Positions 1-5,105 of a stretch of DNA of 5,105 nt are shown piece after piece. The DNA is taken from positions 259 through 5,363 of the forward strand of contig DMTA01000559.1 of the NCBI GenBank assembly GCA_003454835.1, given 5' to 3'. The notes under the pieces are model-generated. The model was not told the DNA's origin and did not search any database. It saw only the letters and a program-made list of their open reading frames with translations. How positions within the stretch are numbered: the first letter of the stretch is position 1; every line of letters begins with the position of its first letter. Source of the stretch: Achromobacter sp. (GTDB lineage Bacteria > Pseudomonadota > Gammaproteobacteria > Burkholderiales > Burkholderiaceae_B). The translations under genes were made by a program, and so were the position numbers.

Positions 1-1923
1 GCCGCGCTTGCGGCGGCGGCGCTTCTCGGTGGCGCAGGTCTGGTCGTAGATCAGCACCGTGGCGCCGTCGATGTCGCGCAGCGCGCGCTGCACGTCGTCC
101 AGCGCCTTGCGGTGGTGGACCTCGATGCCGGCCGGCAAGGTCTGCGCGCCCGTGTATTTGTCCGGCTCGTCCGTCACCACCACTGTTTTAACGATGCCTT
201 CGGCCAGCATCTGCGCCGCGATCTGCGGCACGGTCAGCACGCCGTCCACCGGCTGCCCGCCCGTCATGGCGACGGCGTCGTTGTAGAGAATCTTGTAGGT
301 GATGCGCGCACGCGCCGCGATGGCCGCGCGGATGGCGAGCAACCCCGAATGAAAATACGTGCCGTCGCCCAGGTTGGCGAAGATGTGGCGCTCGGACGTG
401 AAGTCCTTCTGGCCCAGCCACGCCACGCCCTCCCCGCCCATCTGGCTGAAGGTGTCGGTATTGCGGTCCATCCACATCGCCATGTAGTGGCAGCCGATGC
501 CCGCGACCGCGCGCGATCCTTCCGGCACGCGGGTGGACGTGTTGTGCGGACAGCCGGAACAGAACCAGGGCTTGCGCTCTTCGACCAGCGTGGGGCGGCT
601 GGCCTCGCGCTCTTTGGCGTCGATCACGGCCAGGCGCGCCGCGATGCGGGCGCGCAGTGCGTCGGACAGATCGGCTTTTTCAAGGCGCGCCGCGATGGCC
701 CGGGCGATCAGCGCAGGCGACAGCTCGTAGCGCGCCGGCAGCAGCCATCCGCCGCGCGGCGTGGACCATTCGCCGCCGCCGTTCTCGCGTTCGTCGAACT
801 TGCCGAACACGCGCGGCCGCACGTCGTCGCGCCAGTTGTAGAGTTCTTCCTTCAGCGCGTATTCCAGGATCTGGCGCTTTTCCTCGACGACCAGGATCTC
901 TTTCAGACCCGTGGCGAACTCGCGCGCGTCCTGCGCGTCCAGCGGCCAGATGCAGCCCACCTTCAGCACACGAATGCCGGCCTGCGCACAGGCCGCCTCG
1001 TCCAGCCCCAGGTCGTTCAGCGCCTGGCGCACGTCCAGATAGGCCTTGCCGGCGGTCATGATGCCAAAGTGCGCATTCGGCGAATCCAGCACCACGCGAT
1101 TCAGCTTGTTGGCGCGCACGTAGGCCAGCGCCGCGTACCACTTGTGATCGAGCAGCCGCGCCTCCTGCGCCAGCGGAGAATCCGGCCAGCGGATGTTCAG
1201 GCCGCCGGGCGGCACACCGTCTTCGGGCAGCACGATCTGCACGCGCGTCGGGTCCACGTCGACAGACGCGCTGGATTCCACCACATCCGTCACGCATTTC
1301 ATCGCCACCCACAGACCGGTGTGACGGCTCATGGCCCAGCCGTGCAGGCCGTAGTCCAGGTATTCCTGCACGTTGGAGGGGTACAGCACTGGAATGCCGC
1401 TGGCGATCAGCACGTGTTCCGACTGGTGCGCCACCGACGACGACTTGGCGGCGTGGTCGTCGCCCGCCAGCATCAGCACCCCGCCATGGGCGGACGTGCC
1501 GGCCGAATTGGCGTGCTTGAGCACGTCCACCGACCTGTCCACACCCGGCCCCTTGCCGTACCACATGCCAAACACGCCATCGCGCTGCGCGCCGGGGAAC
1601 AGATTGAGCTGCTGCGATCCCCAGACTGCGGTGGCCGCCAGGTCCTCGTTCAGGCCGGGCTGGAACACCACGTCGTTCGCCTTCAGATGGCGCTTGGCCT
1701 TCCACAGCGCCTGGTCCAGACCGCCCAGCGGCGAACCCCGATACCCGGAAACATAGCCCGCCGTATTCAGGCCGGCCTGCTGGTCGCGCTGCTTCTGCAT
1801 CAGCGGCAGGCGCACCAGCGCCTGCGTGCCGCTCAGGTAGACGCGACCGGTGGGCTGTGCGTATTTGTCGTCCAGCGACAGGCCATGGGTATCGGCCACG
1901 CCGGGGGGTAGAGGGGCGTTCAT
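1..1923 (-). CDS. Indolepyruvate ferredoxin oxidoreductase-like protein (fused 2-oxoacid oxidoreductase), N-terminal part
   Basis: This frame is open for 641 codons from ATG at 1923 and runs off the left edge with no stop. The family oxidatively decarboxylates arylpyruvates such as indolepyruvate to the aryl-acetyl-CoA, using TPP and iron-sulfur clusters, in the cytoplasm. Visible parts: an N-terminal pyrimidine-binding-type domain with SGYRGSPLGGLD at residues 59-70; a central region to about 350 ending in a VVEEKR segment; CSGCP at 455-459 (Cys455, Cys458) and GIGCH (Cys478), likely cluster ligands; and the TPP motif GDG at 519-521 with Asn548 in YND. The fragment ends in the basic QTCATEKRRRRKRG stretch seen in this family before its ferredoxin-like part. 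Known fused homologues run to roughly 1,150-1,200 residues, with an IorB-like gamma domain at the C-terminus, so about half is missing here. The start is supported by an AGGAG eight bases upstream. True substrate and electron acceptor cannot be read from the sequence. Confidence 0.93.
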   Translation of the reverse strand, partial: MNAPLPPGVADTHGLSLDDKYAQPTGRVYLSGTQALVRLPLMQKQRDQQAGLNTAGYVSGYRGSPLGGLDQALWKAKRHLKANDVVFQPGLNEDLAATAVWGSQQLNLFPGAQRDGVFGMWYGKGPGVDRSVDVLKHANSAGTSAHGGVLMLAGDDHAAKSSSVAHQSEHVLIASGIPVLYPSNVQEYLDYGLHGWAMSRHTGLWVAMKCVTDVVESSASVDVDPTRVQIVLPEDGVPPGGLNIRWPDSPLAQEARLLDHKWYAALAYVRANKLNRVVLDSPNAHFGIMTAGKAYLDVRQALNDLGLDEAACAQAGIRVLKVGCIWPLDAQDAREFATGLKEILVVEEKRQILEYALKEELYNWRDDVRPRVFGKFDERENGGGEWSTPRGGWLLPARYELSPALIARAIAARLEKADLSDALRARIAARLAVIDAKEREASRPTLVEERKPWFCSGCPHNTSTRVPEGSRAVAGIGCHYMAMWMDRNTDTFSQMGGEGVAWLGQKDFTSERHIFANLGDGTYFHSGLLAIRAAIAARARITYKILYNDAVAMTGGQPVDGVLTVPQIAAQMLAEGIVKTVVVTDEPDKYTGAQTLPAGIEVHHRKALDDVQRALRDIDGATVLIYDQTCATEKRRRRKRG

Positions 1924-1931
1924 GGGGTTGT

Positions 1932-1936
1932 CTCCT
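1932..1936 (-). promoter_or_regulatory. Ribosome binding site of the oxidoreductase gene
   Basis: Read on the minus strand this is AGGAG, eight bases before the ATG at 1923. It fixes the start, and the protein from that ATG begins MNAPLPPGVADTHG, leading into the conserved domain. Confidence 0.8.
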
Positions 1937-1941
1937 GCAAT

Positions 1942-1973
1942 CTGCGGTGCGGGCATTTACGTGTTTTCCGCAG
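1942..1973 (-). repeat. Inverted repeat in the leader of the oxidoreductase gene
   Basis: CTGCGG at 1942-1947 and CCGCAG at 1968-1973 are perfect 6-bp inverted arms with a 20-base spacer. If transcription starts near 1994, the repeat lies in the 5' leader just ahead of the ribosome binding site. It could form a weak hairpin or be a protein site. The loop is long, and chance is a real alternative in GC-rich DNA. Confidence 0.3.
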
Positions 1974-1994
1974 TGTAGGAAGGCGCGCAGCCAT

Positions 1995-2012
1995 CGTATA
2001 TTCATATATTCG
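1995..2012. promoter_or_regulatory. AT-rich imperfect dyad, candidate LysR operator
   Basis: The pattern is CG-N-ATAT-N4-ATAT-N-CG, a symmetric 18-bp element in an AT-rich patch between two GC-rich genes. The same bases also read as a direct repeat of TATATTC (1997-2003 and 2005-2011, period 8). It overlaps the candidate -10 of the minus-strand promoter and lies 23 bases ahead of the LysR start, a place where a LysR protein often binds to control itself and its divergent neighbour. The exact dyad does not give a canonical T-N11-A at its ends, although T2001 and A2013 have that spacing. Confidence 0.4.
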
Positions 2013-2029
2013 ACTAGCTGGTATGTGAA
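2001..2029 (-). promoter_or_regulatory. Candidate sigma-70 promoter of the oxidoreductase gene
   Basis: On the minus strand TTCACA (2029-2024; 5 of 6 to TTGACA) is followed after 17 bases by TATGAA (2006-2001; 4 of 6 to TATAAT). The start of transcription would fall near 1994, giving a leader of about 70 bases. The spacing is ideal but the -10 is modest, as would suit an activator-dependent promoter. Confidence 0.45.
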
Positions 2030-2035
2030 AAACAC

Positions 2036-2941
2036 ATGGCTAATGAAGTCACGCTTCGGCAACTCCGGTACTTCGCCGCCGCCGCCCGCACCGGGCGGTT
2101 TTCCATGGCGGCGGCCGACGAACACGTGTCCCAATCGGCGGTGACCAACGCCGTGCTGGCGCTGGAAGCGCAACTGGGCGTGCGCCTGTTCGATCGCCAC
2201 GCGCACGGGGTGACGTTGACGCCCGAGGGACACAACTTCCACCAGCGCGCGCGCGACGTGCTCGATTCCCTGGATGACGCGCTGCGCGAGCCAGGGTTTC
2301 AGCGGTATGCGTTGCGCGGGTCGGTGCGCATCGCGGCGTCGTATACGGTGCTGGGGTACTTTCTGCCCGATCTGCTGGCGCGCTTTCGGCGGCGCTATCC
2401 CGATGTGGTGCTGGATCTCGTCGACCTGGACCGCCCGGAAATTGAACAGGCCGTGGCCAGCGGCGACGTGGAGCTGGGCGTGGCGCTGCTGTCCAACATC
2501 GACAAGCGCGAGCGCTTCGGCCATCACGTGCTGGTGCGGTCGCGGCGCCAGTTGTGGACGGCGGCGGGCCATCCGCTGACACAAGCCGCCGCGCCGTCGC
2601 TGGCCGACATTGCGCGCTATCCGTACATCCTGCTGGAAATGGACGAAGGCGAACGGTCCACGCTGGGCTATTGGCGCAGCCACGGCCTGCAGCCGGACAT
2701 TGCATTCCGGACGCGGTCGATGGAGGCGCTGCGGGGCCTGGTCGCGCATGGTTTTGGCGTCACGATGCTGTCGGATATGGTCTACCGGCCGTGGTCGCTC
2801 GAGGGCCGCAAGATCGAAGCGGTGCCGATCACCGACGCCGTGCCGCCCATGGAAGCGGGCCTGTTGTGGCACCCGCGCGCGGCCATGGCCAAGCCGGCCG
2901 AGGCCTTCCGGCAATTCATGATCTACGCGTGCGGAGGGTGA
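2036..2941 (+). CDS. LysR-type transcriptional regulator 1
   Basis: A 301-residue protein of normal length for LysR regulators, which bind DNA as dimers of dimers and respond to a small-molecule effector. The N-terminal winged helix-turn-helix spans about residues 6-64: LRQLRYFAAAARTGRFSMAA leads into the recognition region VSQSAVTNAVLALEAQLGVRLFDR and then TLTPEG. A linker helix follows to about 90, and the periplasmic-binding-like effector domain fills about 95-297, beginning GSVRIAASYTVLGYFLP. The start is forced: an in-frame TAG lies at 2015-2017 and no better start codon follows it. No convincing Shine-Dalgarno sequence precedes the ATG, suggesting weak translation. It is divergent from the oxidoreductase gene across 112 bp, so that gene is the likely target. 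The effector, perhaps an arylpyruvate or aryl-acetyl compound, is inferred from context only. Confidence 0.93.
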   Translation: MANEVTLRQLRYFAAAARTGRFSMAAADEHVSQSAVTNAVLALEAQLGVRLFDRHAHGVTLTPEGHNFHQRARDVLDSLDDALREPGFQRYALRGSVRIAASYTVLGYFLPDLLARFRRRYPDVVLDLVDLDRPEIEQAVASGDVELGVALLSNIDKRERFGHHVLVRSRRQLWTAAGHPLTQAAAPSLADIARYPYILLEMDEGERSTLGYWRSHGLQPDIAFRTRSMEALRGLVAHGFGVTMLSDMVYRPWSLEGRKIEAVPITDAVPPMEAGLLWHPRAAMAKPAEAFRQFMIYACGG

Positions 2942-2948
2942 CGATGGC

Positions 2949-2962
2949 CAGCCGTTTGGCTG
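2949..2962. terminator. Small hairpin between convergent LysR genes
   Basis: CAGCC, loop GTTT, GGCTG forms a perfect 5-bp stem within the 33-bp gap between the two convergent stop codons. No run of T follows on either strand (only CTTTC after a few bases on the plus strand), so intrinsic termination would be weak. It may serve both genes or be fortuitous. Confidence 0.3.
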
Positions 2963-2974
2963 ACGCCTTTCGAC

Positions 2975-3883
2975 CTACACCAGCACCGCGCCCTTGCGCC
3001 GCGTGAACTGCGCCAGCGACCGCAGCGCCAGCGCGTGCATCGCGGCCACCGACGGCAGCAGGGTCTCTTCCTTGCGCGTCAGCACGCCGACGATGCGCTC
3101 GACCACCGGCTCGACCAGCGGCACGAAAGCCAACCCGCTGCCCGCGGCGGGCCGCGCCAGCACCGGCAACACCGTCACGCCCAGACCGCCCACCACGCTG
3201 GCCAATAACGATGCGCGGTTGGACACCACGATCGCCGGGTCGTCGATGCCGCTGCCCAGTTGGCGGTTCTTCAGCGTTTCGAAGGTGGCGTTGCCGATCA
3301 GGCGTTCGTCCGCCAGCGCGGCCCACGACACCGGTCCCCGCCGCCGCGCGAGCGGATGGCTCTTTTTGCAGACCAGCCCAAAGGCGTCGCGCGCCACCGG
3401 CGTGAACGCCACCTCCGCCGTGCGCGGCGCCTGTCCGGCCACGCCCACCTGCACGTCCCCCGCCAACACCAGCCGGTGCACCTCGGGCGACGTTTCGTCC
3501 AGCGCGCGCATGCGGACATCAGGATGGCTGCGGGCATAGCGTTCCAGCAGACGGGGCAACCATTCGTCTGCCAGCGACGGCATGACGGCCAGCGCCACGG
3601 GTCCCTGGCTCCCCATGCCGAACTGCCTCGCCGCATCCAGCACACGGTCATGCGTGGCCAGCAGCTCGCGGAACAACGGCGCCACCGACTGGCCCAGCGC
3701 CGTCAACTGGGCGCGCTTGCCGGGTTCGAAAAGCGGAGCGCCCAGCTGCTGCTCCAGATCCTGCATGGCCGCGGACACCGCCGCCTGCGACCGGAACGTG
3801 CCCTGCGCGGCGACCCGGAAACTGCCGTGGTCGGCGGCCATCAGGAACTGGCGCAGGTGCTGGATTTTCAAGGGGGTGGACAT
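2975..3883 (-). CDS. LysR-type transcriptional regulator 2
   Basis: A 302-residue LysR-family protein, stop TAG at 2977-2975. The helix-turn-helix region covers about residues 6-65, with IQHLRQFLMAADHGSFRVAA, then SQAAVSAAMQDLEQQLGAPLFEP and QLTALG. The effector-binding domain starts near 95 (PVALAVMPSLADEWLPRLL) and runs to about 295, containing GDVQVGV at 142-148 and the family-typical GGLGVTVLP. It is clearly different in sequence from regulator 1, so this is not a local duplication. The start MSTPLKIQHL fits the family, though the ribosome binding site is poor. It diverges from the DUF1185 gene across 122 bp holding a well-formed LysR-like operator, which makes that operon the likely target. 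The effector is unknown. Confidence 0.93.
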   Translation of the reverse strand: MSTPLKIQHLRQFLMAADHGSFRVAAQGTFRSQAAVSAAMQDLEQQLGAPLFEPGKRAQLTALGQSVAPLFRELLATHDRVLDAARQFGMGSQGPVALAVMPSLADEWLPRLLERYARSHPDVRMRALDETSPEVHRLVLAGDVQVGVAGQAPRTAEVAFTPVARDAFGLVCKKSHPLARRRGPVSWAALADERLIGNATFETLKNRQLGSGIDDPAIVVSNRASLLASVVGGLGVTVLPVLARPAAGSGLAFVPLVEPVVERIVGVLTRKEETLLPSVAAMHALALRSLAQFTRRKGAVLV

Positions 3884-3896
3884 GAAGGCCGCCGGC

Positions 3897-3938
3897 TTAA
3901 TTCGGATTTTCTGAAGTTAGCTCACGTTAATTTGGATT
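3897..3938 (+). repeat. 12-bp direct repeat, 30-bp period, in the divergent control region
   Basis: TTAATTCGGATT at 3897-3908 recurs as TTAATTTGGATT at 3927-3938, matching at 11 of 12 positions. The 30-bp period is close to three helical turns, so both copies face nearly the same side of the DNA. The match does not extend further at either end. It probably forms the two half-sites of a regulator 2 tetramer. Confidence 0.7.
3901..3915. promoter_or_regulatory. Candidate LysR recognition site (T-N11-A dyad)
   Basis: TTCGGATTTTCTGAA reads TTC-N-GA-N3-TC-N-GAA, a 15-bp imperfect palindrome with 10 of 15 symmetric positions. T3902 and A3914 give the LysR T-N11-A pattern inside the dyad. Its centre (3908) is about 65 bases upstream of the predicted start of the DUF1185 transcript, the usual place of the LysR recognition site. 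It also lies over the predicted start of the lysR transcript, consistent with self-repression. Confidence 0.6.
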
Positions 3939-3943
3939 GTCAA
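3914..3943 (-). promoter_or_regulatory. Candidate promoter of LysR regulator 2
   Basis: A perfect TTGACA lies on the minus strand at 3943-3938, followed after 18 bases by TAACTT (3919-3914; 3 of 6 to consensus). Transcription would start near 3907, leaving a leader of about 23 bases. The -35 is strong and the -10 poor. The -35 bases are shared with the opposing promoter. Confidence 0.45.
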
Positions 3944-3944
3944 A
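3931..3944. promoter_or_regulatory. Candidate LysR activation site overlapping the -35
   Basis: TTTG-N6-CAAA is a short palindrome, and T3932/A3944 have the T-N11-A spacing exactly 30 bp from the same pair in the upstream site. It covers the -35 of the DUF1185 promoter, where LysR proteins usually place their activation half. Confidence 0.5.
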
Positions 3945-3966
3945 AACGCGCGGGGCGTCGAACAAT
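3937..3966 (+). promoter_or_regulatory. Candidate promoter of the DUF1185-hydrolase operon
   Basis: TTGTCA (3937-3942; 5 of 6) and AACAAT (3961-3966; 4 of 6) are separated by 18 bases. Transcription would start near 3973, with a leader of about 33 bases carrying the GGAG site. The long spacer and weak -10 suit an activator-dependent promoter. Confidence 0.45.
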
Positions 3967-3993
3967 GATCTCGTCATTCATCCCCCAGCTTTC

Positions 3994-3997
3994 GGAG
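3994..3997 (+). promoter_or_regulatory. Ribosome binding site choosing the DUF1185 start
   Basis: GGAG sits eight bases before ATG 4006. The frame stays open upstream to a TTG at 3937, but that codon has no ribosome binding site and lies inside the promoter, so ATG 4006 is preferred. Confidence 0.75.
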
Positions 3998-4005
3998 CAG
4001 CGCGT

Positions 4006-4608
4006 ATGTCACTGCAAGTGCGCAAGGTAGTCAGTTACGTCGAGAAAACCCTCATCGAAGGCGGCCGCGCAGCCGAACGCCCGCTGGTGATGATCGTGGC
4101 CGCCGCCGTGATCCGCAATCCGTGGGCCGGCCTGCCGTTCCAGGAAGATCTGCGGCCCGGCATCCTGGAAGCCGCGCCGCCGCTGGGCGAACTGTTGGTC
4201 AGCGAAATCCTGCGTCAGGCCGGATCGGCGGACAACATCGAGGCCTACGGCAAGGCCGCCGTGGTGGGCACCGCCGGCGAGGTCGAACACGCGTCCGCGC
4301 TGATCCACACGCTGCGCTTCGGCAACTTCTACCGCAACGCAGTGGGCGGCACCAGCTATCTCAGCTTCACCAACATGCGCGGCGGTCCCGGCTGCGTGAT
4401 CTCGGTGCCACTGATGCACAAGCTGGACGAAGGCCTGCGCTCGCACTACCTGACGGTGCAGACCACCATCAACGACGCGCCGGCGCCGGACGAGATCGTG
4501 ATCGCACTGGGCGCGGCCACCTCGGGCCGTCCTCATCACCGCATCGGCAACCGCTATTCGGACCTGAAGGAACTGGAACAGGAAGCGCAGGAGGCGCGCG
4601 CAAAATGA
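4006..4608 (+). CDS. DUF1185 / 'amino acid synthesis' family protein (PF06684)
   Basis: A 200-residue protein, full length for this family. It matches the family by VVGTAGEVEHASALIHTLRFG (residues 86-106), the MRGGPGCVISVPLMHK block (124-139) and RPHHRIGNRYSD near the C-terminus (175-186), ending in a Glu/Ala-rich tail. There is no signal peptide or membrane segment, so it should be cytoplasmic. The family name 'amino acid synthesis' is historical and its biochemical role is not established to my knowledge; a structural-genomics structure exists for a Bordetella member (the BB2672-like fold). Conserved Glu, His, Arg and Asp residues in these blocks hint at an enzyme, but I do not assign a reaction. 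It is the first gene of an operon with the downstream hydrolase, and diverges from LysR regulator 2, a setting typical of substrate-inducible catabolic operons. Confidence 0.9.
   Translation: MSLQVRKVVSYVEKTLIEGGRAAERPLVMIVAAAVIRNPWAGLPFQEDLRPGILEAAPPLGELLVSEILRQAGSADNIEAYGKAAVVGTAGEVEHASALIHTLRFGNFYRNAVGGTSYLSFTNMRGGPGCVISVPLMHKLDEGLRSHYLTVQTTINDAPAPDEIVIALGAATSGRPHHRIGNRYSDLKELEQEAQEARAK
4589..4594 (+). promoter_or_regulatory. Ribosome binding site of the hydrolase gene, inside DUF1185
   Basis: AGGAGG lies within the last codons of the DUF1185 gene, ten bases before the ATG at 4605. It supports that start and explains part of the Gln-Glu-Ala tail of the upstream protein. Confidence 0.75.
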
Positions 4609-5105
4609 ACACGCAACGGCGGCGCGCCGGCCGCGGCGAACCTCTGGTCCTGCTGCACGGCGTCGGCCTGGACCATACGCTGTGGGATGACCTCGTTCCT
4701 TTGCTGGAGCCGGACTTCGACGTGCTGCGCTATGACCTCCTGGGCCATGGCGCCGCGCCGGCGCTGCGCGGCCAGGCGGACATTCAGGACTTCATTGCGC
4801 AACTTGATGCGGAACTGGACGCCGCGGGCTGGCAACAGGCGACCGTGCTGGGCTATTCCATGGGCGGCCTGATCGCGGGCGCCTATGCGGCGGCCCGCCC
4901 CGAACGCGTCAGCCGGCTGGTGCTGCTGAGCACCGTGTTTCACCGCACGGAAGAAGAAGCCGCGGCGGTGCGTGCCCGGCTGGCGTCTGCCGCCACGCAG
5001 GACCCGCGGGAGGCCGCCAAGGTGTCGCTGGCGCGCTGGGTTTCCCCCGCGGTTCAGGGGGCGCGGGCCGCGCGCGGGGCGCCGAACGAACAGCGGCCGC
5101 TCGGC
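4605..5105 (+). CDS. Alpha/beta hydrolase, N-terminal part
   Basis: The start codon overlaps the DUF1185 stop in ATGA (4605-4608), so the two are probably translationally coupled. The frame is open for 167 codons to the window edge with no stop. It shows the alpha/beta hydrolase fold: LVLLHGVGLDHTLWDDLVPLL at 14-34 (oxyanion-hole HG at 18-19), YDLLGHGAAP at 43-52, the nucleophile elbow GYSMGG with Ser85, and PERVSRLVLLST at 99-110. The catalytic acid and histidine would lie beyond the window. The pattern resembles the 3-oxoadipate enol-lactonase/carboxylesterase-like branch (RutD-, PcaD-like), but substrate class cannot be settled. Residues from about 143 (RWVSPAVQGARAARG...) become Ala/Gly/Arg-rich and less family-like, so the distal part of the frame is less certain than the first 140 residues. 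Confidence 0.88.
   Translation, partial: MNTQRRRAGRGEPLVLLHGVGLDHTLWDDLVPLLEPDFDVLRYDLLGHGAAPALRGQADIQDFIAQLDAELDAAGWQQATVLGYSMGGLIAGAYAAARPERVSRLVLLSTVFHRTEEEAAAVRARLASAATQDPREAAKVSLARWVSPAVQGARAARGAPNEQRPLG

Noticed and set aside
1..30. GC-rich repeat-like CGG run at the left edge
   Set aside because: It encodes the Lys/Arg-rich EKRRRRKRG segment typical of the oxidoreductase family, so codon content explains it.
112..1911. A 599-codon open frame on the plus strand
   Set aside because: It lies wholly opposite the oxidoreductase gene, and its translation is His/Arg/Ala/Gly-rich with no recognisable domain. Such antisense frames are common opposite GC-rich coding sequence, whereas the minus-strand frame carries clear family motifs.
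2045..2057. GAAG-N5-CTTC inverted repeat at the start of LysR regulator 1
   Set aside because: It lies in codons 4-8 of the gene; 4-bp arms are expected by chance and it lacks the T-N11-A pattern.
680..2914. A 744-codon open frame on the minus strand
   Set aside because: It runs opposite LysR regulator 1, through the divergent control region and over the oxidoreductase in a different frame. It has low-complexity Arg/Ala/Gly composition and no family motif, so it is a compositional shadow.
3937..4005. An upstream TTG start adding 23 residues to the DUF1185 protein
   Set aside because: No ribosome binding site precedes it, the codon lies in the candidate -35 and the added residues do not fit the family, while ATG 4006 has GGAG at eight bases.
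3260..4030. A 256-codon open frame on the plus strand opposite LysR regulator 2
   Set aside because: It crosses the divergent promoter region and the DUF1185 start and has no recognisable motifs; the minus-strand LysR protein explains the DNA.

Overview
The window is GC-rich DNA with strongly GC-biased third codon positions and tight gene packing. Gene content (a fused indolepyruvate oxidoreductase-like enzyme, two LysR regulators, a DUF1185/'amino acid synthesis' protein and an alpha/beta hydrolase) suggests a betaproteobacterium, probably Alcaligenaceae (Bordetella/Achromobacter-like). That placement rests on recognising the families, not on any database search.

Layout from left to right: (1) positions 1-1923, minus strand: the N-terminal 641 residues of a large TPP- and iron-sulfur-dependent 2-oxoacid:acceptor oxidoreductase of the indolepyruvate ferredoxin oxidoreductase type, cut by the window edge. 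(2) 1924-2035: a divergent control region with a minus-strand promoter candidate and an AT-rich dyad. (3) 2036-2941, plus strand: LysR-type regulator 1. (4) 2975-3883, minus strand: LysR-type regulator 2, convergent with regulator 1, with a 33-bp gap holding a small hairpin. (5) 3884-4005: a second divergent control region, the most informative non-coding stretch here. It has a 12-bp direct repeat at a 30-bp period, two T-N11-A/dyad sites and two opposed promoters that share one -35 element. (6) 4006-4608, plus strand: a DUF1185 (PF06684) protein. (7) 4605-5105, plus strand: an alpha/beta hydrolase that overlaps the DUF1185 gene by four bases (ATGA) and is cut by the right window edge.

The two halves mirror each other: each LysR gene is transcribed away from a metabolic gene or operon, and the two regulators meet tail to tail. 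The simplest reading is two independent regulator-target modules: regulator 1 controlling arylpyruvate (or related 2-oxoacid) oxidation, and regulator 2 controlling a DUF1185-hydrolase catabolic operon whose substrate is not evident. The regulator assignments are inferences from divergent layout and operator geometry. No RNA genes, mobile elements, CRISPR arrays or tRNAs were seen.
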